DNA of 64,000 nucleotides, from contig JAHRBS010000004.1 in assembly GCA_024305745.1 (NCBI GenBank), positions 3,162,001-3,226,000 of the forward strand, in the 5' to 3' direction. Source of the stretch: Polyporus tsugae (lineage: Eukaryota; Basidiomycota; Agaricomycetes; Polyporales; Polyporaceae). Of the stretch, positions 23,801 through 35,177 are shown one piece after another. Both the position numbers and the translations under genes were made by a program. The notes beneath the pieces are model-generated. The model saw nothing but the letters and a program-made list of their open reading frames with translations. It did not search any database and was not told where the DNA came from. Every line of letters starts with the position of its first letter. The stretch's first letter is position 1.

Positions 23801-25007
23801 AGGCTTGGGACCCTGGTTCTGGCCATGCTTGACGATGCTAGGCTCCACCTGGTTCTGTACGACGTCGAGAAGGGACGCAGTTCCAGAAGCAAGCTTGCCG
23901 GTGACGATGAGCGTGAGGTTGTGGGGCACATAGTATGTGCCATGGTACTCGCGAACTTGAACATTACGTTAGACGACGAAGACGATTGTAAATAGTTGAA
24001 AGAACATACTCTGCTCTACGTTCAGTACACGGAGGGCTTCCATGAGACCGCCAGTTTCGCTGCGGTAGGCGCTTCCTGGAGAGCTCAGCAACTGCTGCAT
24101 GCTGTACAGATTCTGAGTACCCAAAATGTGTTACGTTCAACGGTTTTCAACGTACCGAAGTGCCATCAGGTCTCCGGAAGTGTTCTCGCGGCCCTGCATC
24201 TCGCTGTATACGACACCGGAGTCTTCGCCCTTTCCGTCAACGTGATGAACCTCGGTTACGAAGCCGGCCTTCGTAAGAGTGGGGTAGAGGATATGATCCA
24301 CATATATCGGAAGGAGTTGCAAGAAGCCTTGTTCTCCGGCGGTAGACACGGTGTATGCAGTGTGGTCGGTATCTGTCCACGCGTTTGTGCCGTTGGAGAA
24401 GCCACGGTTCGCAAGGTGATCTATAATGCCCTTGTATGGGTATTTTTCCGAACCCATGAACACGAGGCTGAGATAATGGTCAGAATCCGTGTGGCTTTAA
24501 TGCGTGCACAACATACTGTTCTAAGGTGTGCGGACAACCGCTATCATTGAAGACTTGGGGGTTTTGTAAGCACCGTCCGGTTTCTGGATGAGAGATGGAG
24601 GATACGTACTTTCGGTGCCGACAACGAAGTATCCATTAACGAGAGGAGCTGTCGGATTGAAAGATAGTATGAGAACCCGTGCACTATGAAGAGATAGAAA
24701 ACGCACCGTCGTAGTCTAGATGGACGACAGACAAGCCGGACGTGCGACTCTTCCACTTGGAGACGTGGATGTCTGCGAAGTCGAGCTTGAAGCGTTTGAC
24801 CAGGTCAAAGTTTCCATGAGTGTCTACAGGAGTGGCATTCTGAGGGAGGACATTGGCAAAAGCAGGCATGCTCGAGTGGAAGGAACGGAATGGAGATGGG
24901 GAGGTCAACCTGTGGAGGGGACGAGGACGTGGGGGCGTGGCGGGGAAGGTGCGTAAGAGCCTGCTTGTTTGGCTGGAAGCTGCGAAAAGACGAGAAAGCA
25001 AGTGCAT
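20811..25007 (-). CDS. M16-family zinc metallopeptidase, C05D11.1/YOL098C-like
   Basis: A large multi-exon gene of about 1,050 residues. The first exon is 25007-24707; the last ends at 20811 with an acidic tail (DEDGELSDSGSESGSESDD). The inverted zinc motif HxxEH is present as HTLEH in GCPHTLEH-LVFMGSEKYPYKG and is split by an intron after its second His begins. The third ligand/Glu region is in EVHHVDGKGEDSGVVYSEMQ. Four homologous halves typical of M16C/insulinase proteins follow (PHNLTLIVTG; LGHEEVVHRLDSDTVSYEV; RYIRGSGLAYGAH). Members degrade peptides; the physiological substrate of this subgroup is unknown. Two starts are possible: ATG 24869 gives a cytosolic form, whereas ATG 25007 adds 46 residues resembling a mitochondrial presequence. 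Convergent with the NUFIP1-like gene (99 bases apart). Confidence 0.86.
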
Positions 25008-25432
25008 CCAGCAACCACCGGCCCCAGCCAAGATCGAGATAAAAAGCCTAGTAGACCCAAAGTAGACGAGCGGGACGCCTCAGCCGGGAATATTGTGCCA
25101 ACCAACGACGTGACCGTCCAGGACGCACAATACATACCCCACGTGCCCCGATCATCCCGAGAACACGCGCGTCTATCTGCTCTCTCCGCCCGACATCAGC
25201 ACAACATGCACCCCCTTCCCCCCTGCCAATGGTCGTCCGATATCCCCTCGGGACTTTTCTTTGGCGTCCCCGGCCTTTCATCTGCCAGCCTAATCGATAC
25301 GCGCTGAGCAGCCAACTCGTCAAATAGGCCAGCTGACTCCGGTCGGCTTCACGCCCACTACTGTAGTCTCGACGATCCCAAGCTCCGGCCCCAACAAACA
25401 CACAATCGTATCCAGATCTTCGTGGGAGATCC

Positions 25433-26590
25433 ATGGACGACCCTGCACCGCCCAGGTTGGCTTTTCTCGGCCCCTCAGGATCATACTCGCACTCAGTAAG
25501 TCGATACCGTGCGCTGTATCCGTCATCCTAACCCTCCCCCAGTGCGCCGTGGAGAGGTTCGAGGATTCTGTGCAGTACATCGAGCAGTCTACGATCGCAG
25601 GCACGTCATCCACCTCATTGCACAATACCACATCCGTTCACATGCCCACAGATGTCTTTCGTGCGGTGTCCCCCGAGATCCCCTTTGCGGTTATACCCCA
25701 GGAGAACAGTGTCTATGGGACCGTTATTGACACCTACGACGTCCTCCGCAGCCCGGAGGCTGGGCAATCCGTATTCATTCGCGGAGAGCTCACCCTTGCC
25801 ATCCAACACTGTCTAGTCGTACGACGCGGTGTCCAACTCGAAGACGTGCAGAGGGTAATGAGCCACGAACAGGTACATCTTCCCACATCCATGGCTGTGT
25901 ATGATCCTAAGCCTTCTTCTCACAGGCTCTCGGCCAGTGCTCTCGTTTCCTTTCCGAACGGATGCCCAATGCACTTCTTATGAAGGTTCCCTCAACATCC
26001 GCGGCTGCAAACGCCGTCGTATGCTGCGGCGAAGGATCGGACGAGCCCGAGAGCGCAGCCATATGCTCTGCTCACTGCGCGGGCATGTTCGATAGCCTCG
26101 AGGTTCTCGAGAGTAGCATTCAGAATGAACGCTGTGCGTCCACCGCAACTCACTGCCAAACTGATGCTTAACGCTTCTCGTACCTGCAGCCAATACAACC
26201 CGTTTCTACATCCTTGCAAATGCCTTAGACGGACCGCTTCCCGGTGGGAAGACAGTGGCTCGCCATCGGCGAGCACTTGTTCGTATTGGAAATCAGTTGC
26301 GACACTATAGAGAGGGCGAACCCCCGTCTTCGACACACCTCTCGCGCATAGTGTCGAGCACTCTGCTAACCACATTCGGGTGTCCAGCCCTTCGCATCAA
26401 TCGGAGACCGTCGTTGAACGACGTTCCGTTCGATGATGTATACTTCGTTGAGATAGGAGACTCAACCCCTCCTTTCCCTTCTGAAGCAGCCAGCAAGAGC
26501 TGCGAGGGAGAGTGGGTCCAGCGAGTACGGGATGGAATAGAAAGAATTAATGCCACTGGAGGGGAGGCGATCATCCTTGGTCTCTGGTAG
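25433..26590 (+). CDS. PHA2: Prephenate dehydratase
   Basis: Four exons: 25433-25495, 25543-25872, 25926-26133 and 26190-26590, giving 333 residues. The enzyme converts prephenate to phenylpyruvate in phenylalanine synthesis. The start LAFLGPSGSYSHS is the conserved N-terminal motif. MSHEQALGQCSRFL and the TRF catalytic motif (NTTRFYILANA) are present. The C-terminal ACT regulatory domain follows, with a degenerate effector motif (ALRINRRPSLND where ESRP-type motifs sit) and DDVYFVEIGD. It ends EAIILGLW. This is a stand-alone dehydratase without chorismate mutase, as is usual in fungi. The region 25008-25432 is a divergent promoter shared with the M16 peptidase gene. Confidence 0.93.
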
Positions 26591-26813
26591 CCATACCATC
26601 CTTATACCGTCCACACGGATCTAGCTTGATGTACCTTGTATATTGTATACGTACGCCCAGAACTATCGCGAGCTTTTCACTGGGGTTCGACCAACTTCCT
26701 TGGTGGCCGTTATGTCAGGAAACAGGATGACTCAGCGCTTTCAATGGGAATTACCGCGTGCAGTCGCAGGCGCTTACTGCGCGCACTACTTGCACACGAA
26801 CTGTGTGGACACA

Positions 26814-28022
26814 ATGACGACTACAACTCTTACGACCAGTCTTCAGGACATCGTCAGTCCGAAATTCCACCAAAACAACTTTGCGGAGGAACTATATGTC
26901 AAGAATGAGCTCGGAATCAAACTAGACAAAGGTCCGCACCTTGCACCTCCTCCATGTTTGCTGCACTGACCATATCCTAGACGATCAGATATGCCGGCTG
27001 TTTCTCACAGCGACCGGGTGTCCTCTCGGCCCTCTGCATTGTCCTCTCAGACACACCACTCCCTCTGTGCAGAATTTCCAGCCACCAAAGCAACTACCCA
27101 CACATCCCCGCGAACGCGAACGCCTGGCAACCGTCTGTAAGCACTGGCTCCGCGGGCTATGTAAGAAGGGTGACGCATGTGAGTTCTTGCACGAGTACAA
27201 CCTCCGCCGCATGCCCGAGTGCTGGTGGTACGCCAAGTACGGCTACTGTTCCGCCGGCGACGAGTGTCTCTATGCGCACCCGAAGGAGCGGAAGGTGGAG
27301 TGTCCAGACTACAACAGAGGCTTCTGCAAGCTAGGTGCGTCCCGTCTCCATGTCATTTCTCATGTCCCAACCGGGGCCCGCTCCACTCGTTCTGTTTCTG
27401 TGTTCCTGCTCTGCGTTTTTTTCGTGACGGACGCTCATTTCCGCGTTTCTTGTGTGATGTTTTCCCCCTCCCCCCCTCGCCTCTCTACACAGGCCCGAAC
27501 TGCCCACGCAAGCACGTCCGCCGGGTGGCATGTCAATTGTACCTCACCGGTTTCTGCCCTATGGGTCCCGATTGTCCCCGCGGCCAGTACGTCACCTCTC
27601 CCACTCCTCGAGTGTGAACCCGTGTACCTGACCTTCGTTTTATCTCCACAGCCCGAAGCCTGGGATCCCCCCGCCCAAGGCATACGATCCACCCGAACCA
27701 CCATCAGTACGAGACCTCGGCCCGCCTCCACCGGGGTACGGTAGGTACGCGGACTTTGACCGCGGAGCGGGGGGAAACTTCCCCGGCGCACACCCTCCGG
27801 GTCTGGGCGGGTCCGGTGGGCCTCCGGGTCCGCGGAGAAACCTCGAAGATGTCGTGTGCTACAAGGTATGTATTGTACTGTTGTCGTGTTTGCACATTGC
27901 GGCGCCGCTGACACGTTCCCTCGCTTCTTTTTGTTCTTTCTTTCCTTGATCTGCAGTGCGGCGAGAAGGGCCACTATGCGAACCACTGCCGGCACCACTC
28001 GCACAAGCCGTACAAGCGGTGA
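26814..28022 (+). CDS. YTH1: mRNA 3'-end-processing zinc-finger protein YTH1 (CPSF30)
   Basis: Five exons: 26814-26931, 26981-27334, 27493-27586, 27652-27865 and 27957-28022, giving 281 residues. Five tandem CCCH fingers are readable: CRLFLTATGCPLGPLHCPLRH, CKHWLRGLCKKGDACEFLH, CWWYAKYGYCSAGDECLYAH, CPDYNRGFCKLGPNCPRKH and CQLYLTGFCPMGPDCPRGH. A Pro/Gly-rich linker and one CCHC zinc knuckle (CYKCGEKGHYANHC) follow. The protein recognises the AAUAAA-type polyadenylation signal within the cleavage and polyadenylation factor. The start was chosen at MTTTTLTTSLQDIVSPKF, which matches the family; frames upstream are open but not family-like. The C-terminal knuckle is present in animals and many fungi but absent from budding yeast Yth1. 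Confidence 0.94.
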
Positions 28023-28731
28023 ACCGGTGACATGGTTGGGAGGACTGATGAGCTCTCAGAACTTGGTCGTACCGTATCGCTGTTGGTCTGTACATATGTA
28101 GCCGTTGCAGTGTACGCGCATAATTGCATCCGTTCGTTTGTGCCACTTCGCGGGATGCTATCAGGTGAATGCGTTGAATGGTCGAGCTAGTCGTCTGAGT
28201 GCCAGGGCACCTTCCTGCAGACGCATCCGACATGTGTGCCACACCAGAACCACAGAGATCCACAAACCGGTCCATTTATACCGTGATAGAATGAGTTCTA
28301 GCGAAGCAAATTTTGTCCGTACTCTATACCTAAATACATTCCGTTATTGCTATACATATCAATGTCCACCGACCAGAACGCAGCCTGCGTCGTGGCTAGG
28401 GCCGCGCGGGTAGCAAAGGAAGAAGCCCAGGGGCACGAGAGAAGAAATACACGGGTGAAGTAGCAAGTAGCAATGAGCCCAGTTCTAGTTGTACAATCGT
28501 AACACCGAAACGAAAAGAAGTCCGCGGCGCCCACACAACCGTCCGTCCATCGCCCCCACGCACGCCCCCACATGCGTCGCACCGCGCAAGGATGGGATAC
28601 GCCGCGGCCGGCGGGCGATCGGAGGCACGATCCACTTGTTCCAGAGCGAGCCCAGTTCGTCAGATGATGCAAGGTGAAGAGTTCAGGCCCAGGGGGAGGG
28701 GAAGGGGAAAGAAGAGACGGAGCGAACGACG
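28023..28731. other. Convergent 3' region between YTH1 and the Zn2Cys6 factor
   Basis: About 710 bases separate the two stop codons. Open frames of up to 145 codons exist on both strands but show no family motif or splice consistency. I regard this as 3' untranslated and spacer sequence. Confidence 0.45.
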
Positions 28732-31627
28732 TCATTGCGGGAATCCTGTCGAGGCCGAGTGCGCGTATGGTCGAGACCTGATCGTCGGGGACGTCCAGCT
28801 GGCAAGCGACGACGGTGACGATGCCGAGGTGATGTTCCCGGTGATCCCTGTGATCCCCGTAGGAGAGTCGGCCACCTCCGGGTACTGCGTGCTGTCCGGC
28901 AGCGGGGCAGCAGTGGGGTCGGGCGCCATGGTCCCCTTGGAGAACACGCCTGCATGGGAGAAGGGGTAGAGGGGGACGCCGACCTCGAGCGGCTGCATCT
29001 GGCTCGTCATCCGGACGATCTCCGTCATAAGGCCCTGGAGAAGCTTCTCTTGTCGGGCTTTTGGAATGAACGTCAGCGTGAGACTAGCGTGGAGGTGTCA
29101 GCAAGACTTACTACCAATGGGCGATCGGCCGCCGTACGTGAGCATCGCGAACCTGGGTGTGGCGTCTCGTGAGTCCTGGGGACACGCTCAAGCGAACAAC
29201 AGAAGACTTGCCGAAGTGCGTTGATCTCCCCCCAGACAGTCTGCTCCCGCGCAGTGTCGCCGATCTCGATGAAGTATTTGCACAGCTGAGTTTGGACAAC
29301 AGCGGCAAGGTACCAGCAAATCTAGAGCGAGATAGTTGGGTCGGCTGATAGAGCGGCAGAAGTCTGGACACTTACGGTGACGAAAGGATGTAATCGGGTC
29401 ATATCGAGTGACGTCTCTGACAATCGGTAGTATGCCGCCAAGATCGCGCGAGTCGCACTGACACATCGGTTTGTCGAAACACTCCGAGGGTCCGAGAAGT
29501 TGAGATACGGATTGTGAAGGGTGATGGTCGCACTAGAAAGCATGACGTTCAGGGGGGACTGCAGTACCTGAGTAGATATTAACGGCTTACGCGTGGGGGA
29601 CCACATGCGCCATGTAAAGATCGGTGTCAAGTGAGCTGCCATCGTCAGTAAGACCGATGTGCTTGTACTCCTGCGGGAAGCTCTGCAGGAAGTCTTGTGC
29701 GACTGTTCGGTCGAGGTCCTCGAACCCGTGTAGCGCAAAAGGGTTCTGGTTCTTGGAGGGGGGTGCGCTGGCACGTAAGTTGCTGCGCGTATTGTAGTCC
29801 GTCACCCTGCCGAACATCATGACAGCCTTGAGGAACAAAATGAAGGAGTCGGTGTACTGGGCCGGATGTTGGGTAAACAGGGACTCCGAAAACAGATCCT
29901 GCGGGTTGTGGGGGACGTTTGCCTATGGTAATAGAAACTTAGCCACATGGAGCACCGATTCATTAAAACAAAAAATGCTTACATCCATCTCAAAGTCAAC
30001 ACGACGAAGAGGCAGCTCTGTGCCGATGTCGCGTTCGTCGACTCCGTGCACCCAGCCGCCAACGGATGCAATGCGGTCGAACATGATAGTCATCCACCAT
30101 GTTCGCCTCCTCGACTCGAGGTCCTTGAAGTCTCGAGGCGGGGCGAGATACGCGCCTGGGGATGCGGCCCCGATCGCAGAGAACGTGCCGGGATAGTTCA
30201 GACGTAACGGCACAGCTGCTCGCGTCTGGAAGCCAGCGAAAATCCACACCTCAACCCACCGGCCCTCCTGATAGAAGTACCAGGAGAGAATGATGCACGC
30301 TTGCATGACAGGGAAGATGTCCACGCCGGTTGCCATCGTTCGGTCGATGTAGGCCCTAGCTTTGCTGACGTGTAGCTCCGCAAACTTGTCGCGTCGGGTG
30401 CCATCAGGCAATAGTGCTATATCCTGTGACGTCCAACGGGAAGCCGAAGCGCACTGAAGCAGATTGTCGTCAGCCCCTCAAGAAGAAGTCAAAGAGAAAT
30501 GCTGTGTCAGACATACTATTGCATGCAAGATAGCAGGGTGTGGGTAGTTGTCATCCTTCGGGTGCAGATGCATAGACGCTAGGAATGAAGGCCGATGAAG
30601 GACGCGTGAACCGCATGGATCACATTTGAAGAAGATATCAATGCTATTCCAAGCTTGTCAGATAGCCACTGACGGTTACCCATACTGCGAACGTACTAGT
30701 GGTCGAGGGTGTCCGGGTCGGGAAGATCAGGATCCCATCCTGAGAATAAGACGTCCATGAATGGATCCGGAATAGTTTGCGGACGTTGCTGATTGCCTTG
30801 CCTGAGTTCTGGACTGCTCGTTGAGCCGCGGGGATGGGAGTCGCTGCTGCCCGGGGAGAGGTCCTGGAGCACGTCTAGAGAGGCATGAGGAAGGACAATC
30901 CCGCCGCCGTTTGGGCTACCGTTCCCGGACTGACCGCCATGCGACGAGCTAGAAGCGAAGTGGTTGCCATTCCGAACCTGAGCGTGTCGCGAGGGCGACG
31001 CAGAGCGGGAGTGGAAGTTCCTCTGGTCGTTCAATTGAGATTGCAAGTGTGCTGCGCACCATGCAGGTCAGATACCGCGCGACGAACAGATAGCGGTAGG
31101 GCACGGGCGCACATATTTGGTCCTCGAGCATTCGTATCCGCTCAGAGGGGTCAACGTTGGGCGCCATGGGGAGGCCTTCGACGGGGTCGTAAGAGCATTG
31201 TGGTTCGGTTGGATGGCTGCGAGCACAATCATGAGGGGTGTGGACGTTGCTCGAGGGAACGGGACGTACGCATAACCGACGGGGGGTGGGACACTGATTA
31301 GAGACTGCCATTGCCTAGCGCCTTTGGTGAGCACATGAACACCGAGACCTAATGCCTGCGGACCCACTTAACGCAAGTTCCGCAATGGGGGCGGGCCGCG
31401 TCGCATTTCTGCGGGTTCGCGGAGGTTAGTGAACATGAGCGGCGCGTGAGGTAGGGAGTACACCCACGAGTTTCCTCTTTCTACATGAGAGGCAGGCCTA
31501 CGACCAGCGCGACGGGGAGAGGTATGGTTAGGTTGGATGCGATGGAGGGCAGCAGGGTAGCATTGAGGAAACGGACCTGGTTCCTGCGCAGTGCTGGGCG
31601 CGCGGAAGTGGTTGGCGCCTTGGGCAT
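28732..31627 (-). CDS. Zn2Cys6 fungal-specific transcription factor
   Basis: The start is at ATG 31627 (MPKAPTTSARPALRRNQ) and the stop at 28732. The binuclear zinc cluster is assembled across two introns: C19-x2-C22-x6-C29-x6-C36-x2-C39-x8-C48 within ACLSCRKRKLKCDAARPHC and GTCVNHPTEPQC. The dimer/linker region follows (PNVDPSERIRMLEDQI). In the middle is a Fungal_trans-type domain with ACIILSWYFYQEGRWVEVWIFAG, RTWWMTIMFDRIASVGGWVHG and VDERDIGTELPLRR. The C-terminal third is Ser/Pro-rich and ends STGFPQ. It should bind CGG-type half sites in the nucleus; its regulon is unknown. Several internal exon borders were placed only approximately. The gene is long and the last exons are the least certain part of the model. 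Confidence 0.86.
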
Positions 31628-31744
31628 GCCGTCGTGCTAGGGTCTCCTGTGCGACGGTAGCGCGAGTGAAGGTGTGTTGGGGGCGGACGAGACTGGAATC
31701 GCAACCTGGACGGATGGGGGCTTGGGTGATTTTCCGCGCTAGCG

Positions 31745-31751
31745 TATATAT
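31745..31751 (-). promoter_or_regulatory. Candidate TATA box of the Zn2Cys6 factor gene
   Basis: The sequence TATATA lies about 118 bases upstream of the ATG at 31627 on the minus strand, in an otherwise GC-rich leader region. Confidence 0.3.
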
Positions 31752-32018
31752 GAGTGGCTGGTGGGAATAGAGAAGCGCGGTCGGGAACAGGCGAGAAGGG
31801 GGATCCCGCCGGGGTACACACCCAGAGCCTAAGACGGCGCTCGTCGAGGAACGAGGGAGAATTCAAACGGACCTTCTCTCCACGCACGGAAATGTATATG
31901 CAGGATGAAGCGTTTTTGATCCCCTTTGCTCGTCACAGTCTTCCGCTCTCCTGGGAAGGCACACAGTAATTCCTGGGGCCACAGTCTAGTCCGTCTGGTC
32001 CAGTACGAGGTCCGCACG

Positions 32019-32530
32019 ATGTCAGCACAAGCCGTCGCCAAGTTGGCTCCCGGGCTCCCGGGCGCTGGCGGTGGACGAGTATCGGGGATACCGAGCGATG
32101 AGCGTGTCTAGCCGAACCGGCGGCGGGCTGTCAAAATGACGAGCGTGGCGCGGCTGCCCTGTGGACGGGCGTGGTCGAGGCTGAGCGTGTGGAGGCGGCG
32201 CAAGAGAGTTGAGTCCAGGAGAGCCCGGCACACCGCCATATACTACCGCCCCCCTCCGCGACCCGTCGTCTGGACTCGTCGCTGCGGCTTCCTATCAACG
32301 AGCCATGTGCGCCGTCCCGCTTGATCAACACCCCCATCCGGCAATCCCTCAGCGGGGCCAATTCGTCCTCGCATTCCCAGATCATCTCCGGATCGCGGCC
32401 GTCCCAATCCCACACGCTTGCAGTCCAAGTCATGGACGGGGGTGCAGCGAAAACAGCCGTAATCGAAAGACCCAAGCACCCGGTCCTCTACTGTATGTGT
32501 TGCCAGGCTACAACAGTCTTGAGATAACTG
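32019..32530 (+). other. Unresolved candidate coding region
   Basis: An ATG at 32019 opens MSAQAVAKLAPGLPGAGGG, in front of a possible donor at about 32079. Downstream, the frame that reads LRLPINEPCAPSRLINTPIR and continues to TAVIERPKHPVLY (about 32252-32497) has strongly GC-rich third positions, like real exons in this window, and is followed by a GTATGT donor. A second plus-strand frame and a minus-strand frame (MTWTASVWDWDGRDPEMIWE, from 32433) also look partly coding, so the true strand and structure remain open. I could not extend any version into a convincing gene and recognise no family. The rest of 31628-33202 shows nothing firmer. Confidence 0.3.
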
Positions 32531-33202
32531 CGAGGATACGACCATCTGGAAACCATGGGATCGTCAAGGAGTCACTTCTGCGTGTTGCCGTTTTCCTATT
32601 CGGTGCAAGGCGAGTGATCCTCCGCCTCATCCCGTGCTCAAGGAACCACATCTATGATCTCGCCCCGAACTCAGCTGTGCCGCGACCTCCGCGGGACGCG
32701 TCTCCCTTTCCAGGGCGGACTCTCAACTCGACGAGGTACCGTTGTATCGAACGTGTACCTTCTTTCTGCACCGCTGCATGAAGGCCCTCATCACATCCTA
32801 TTCAGATGGAGGGATCGGCTTTCACTCACTGCCCCCGCGTTCCGGATGCTGAACCCGCGACTCCGCACGCACTCCAGCTGTCTCTCAATGACACCCCAAT
32901 ACAGGGGGGATGTAGAGGAAATTCTGACCATGGGAAACGAACGTATCGGTGTACACCCCGACGAATGGAACTTGCTTTATTTTCGGAAGATCGCGCTCTG
33001 GGCCCTGAATCGGGGAACGAAGGCTCTCCTTGGGCGGGATGTCCCGTCGCTTCCGGTAATTCTGGACCAACGATTGCAATTCATACAGTGCGCGACATCT
33101 GCTCCGCGTTCAGAGTCAATGCGACATTTCTTCACGACCTGACGAAACGAGAACAAGGCTGAGCAAATCCCTCCCATCATCTGATACATCGGATGAAACC
33201 GC

Positions 33203-34469
33203 TCACAAAATTGTCGCGACAATACGACGCGAGTGCGGCGCATGTCGGAACTCAGTCAAATATATCCCTGTAGCGTTGTCGCGGTACCGACGTGGGTCCA
33301 TGAATGGTAAACCAATTAGTCGATCGGAGACGCGATGCAAATGCCAAGAGTGCGGAAAATCGCGTCCATGAGCACCGGCGGTATGACCCCAGATAACGGC
33401 GGAGGACTCGCCTTGCCATGTGCCCAAGTTCAGACGGCCGTCTGTAATCGGAACGCAGATCGACGTCCCAACGAGCGACGTTTTCGTATGCGATACACTG
33501 AGGCATCGACAGCGCGAGACAACGACCAATCCGACGGTGAATGTCAGTGCGTGGATTTCAGCTAAGTCTTAGAAAACCACTCACGAGTCGCTGTGTGGTT
33601 GATAATTCGAATCGACGATGTAAGAGACGACAGACGGTTAGCACGAGTTGTGGTACATGCTGAGGCCGCAATGGTTACTCACTCTGGACCTTCGTCGGTG
33701 TGCCGCCAATTCAGGCTCTCAGGCACAATGTTGTCTAGTGCCATGTCCATGTCTAGATACGGGACAGTTTCCAGACACCATCGCCCTGGATTCAGTAACA
33801 CTACGGCCAGAGCGGGGTATTACGAAATGATCGCCCACCTCGCCGAACATCTGTGTTTCAGGCGTAAGTAATGGGCGTCGACTGTCAGTGTTTAGTCGAT
33901 CAGCGGTGGGGATTGGGTCAACGACTCACTCACCTGAGTCAAAATTTTCGTTGATGGTGAGCCCTGCAGAGGTGTGTTGGCTGCAACGTGTCCGTCGGGT
34001 CAGCGTCGTGTGCGGAAGTGTAAGTACTCGTTTCGAGGGGTTTCGGCGGTGCGAGTTGTGTGACTTGGGCGCACATACATGAACAGGTATAGAACTCCAA
34101 CCTAAAGATGAAAGACAGAAATGTCAGCATGATTCGATCGAGAATCCCCTGCGTCAATCGTGCAAGCAGGCTCCCGACGGAGATCAAGCGAGCCTTCTGC
34201 CAAGTTCCAACCCGCGACGCTTGGACCCGTGCATCATTGACAGGCAATGACAGCAACAAGCTCGCGAGGGGGAAGGAACCCGGCGGAGTGGAGAAGCTCC
34301 TGGATAACACATCGTCGCCGCGCCCACGCAGTTACCACAGAGACATAGAAAAACTGATGATAACCTGGACGCCTCGCAACCCTGGTTCGATCTGGGCCTG
34401 CACCTCGTCAGTCACGAGATGGCACCCTTTGCTCCTGCGCGCCAGCGTGAACGTCTTTTGCCAGCCCAT
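33203..34469 (-). CDS. YjbQ/UPF0047 family protein with microexons
   Basis: Eight exons: 34469-34365, 34101-34079, 33980-33934, 33850-33839 (12 nt), 33752-33683, 33590-33585 (6 nt), 33497-33412 and 33267-33203, giving 137 residues. The joined protein matches UPF0047 end to end: MGWQKTFTLARRSKGCHLVT, FIQHTSAGLTINENFDSDVR, MALDNIVPESLNWRHTDEGP, DDSVSHTKTSLVGTSICVPI, and RLNLGTWQGIYLTEFR. The three conserved histidines (QHTS, RHTDEG, SHTK) are the family's metal/active-site residues. E. coli YjbQ shows thiamine-phosphate-synthase activity when overproduced, but the natural role is unsettled. The last intron (33411-33268, 144 nt) has a GC donor (CAAG|GCGAGT). The 6-nt exon supplies DDS-type residues conserved in bacterial members; skipping it would keep the frame. 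Confidence 0.88.
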
Positions 34470-35150
34470 GGGTGCCTACAGGTAAGTTCAGATAGAGAGG
34501 TTGAGGGAAGACGGTAATACACAGAAAGGAAAGGACCACTGTTACTGCAGGGTGATCGCCTATCTCGACCAGATTAACTCCAGATTCTACCCCTGGGATA
34601 GGGTTATGATCTCACCACTGCGCAAACACCGTGTTCAGTTCCAACTTCCAGGGCAGCCACGCGTACGACGATCCTCATTCGGATGCTCTTCTCTGCTTGG
34701 AAGCACACAGACGGAGATGGTGCGAAGACTAGTGGGACACAAATGGGAATAGTTTTGCGTAAAACGACGTCGACATTGAGATGGTGGTGATCACGTCGAA
34801 GTAAGGATTCTTGAGTTTTGACGCTTCAGAAACTTGGTAAACATCTCGACCGTGATTGACCGGTTGACCTGGTATCGCGGCCTATCGCGGCATGGGTTGT
34901 GTAATACAATAATGTTTGTGATTCATACTTGCGGCGGTCGAGCTGACTGCATCAGAAGAGATCACTGATACTTACTCATAAGGATCGCGGAACTCCAGGG
35001 TACATACTCGTCAGCTCATTATACTGTATTCAAGTAGAACCCTGCTGGTGGGACATTATAACTTGTACTGAAGCCGAGAGCCGTCGCTGACGTACGCGCC
35101 ACCTTACGCCTTTGCGTGCGCTGCATGCACGAGCTGCTTTACGAGAAGTA

Positions 35151-35177
35151 CAGTATTTAACCGGTCCTTGGGACACC
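35151..35177 (+). repeat. Left terminal inverted repeat of the MITE
   Basis: 27 bases beginning CAGTATTTAACCGG and ending GGGACACC, preceded by TA. It is the exact reverse complement of 35803-35829. Confidence 0.9.
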
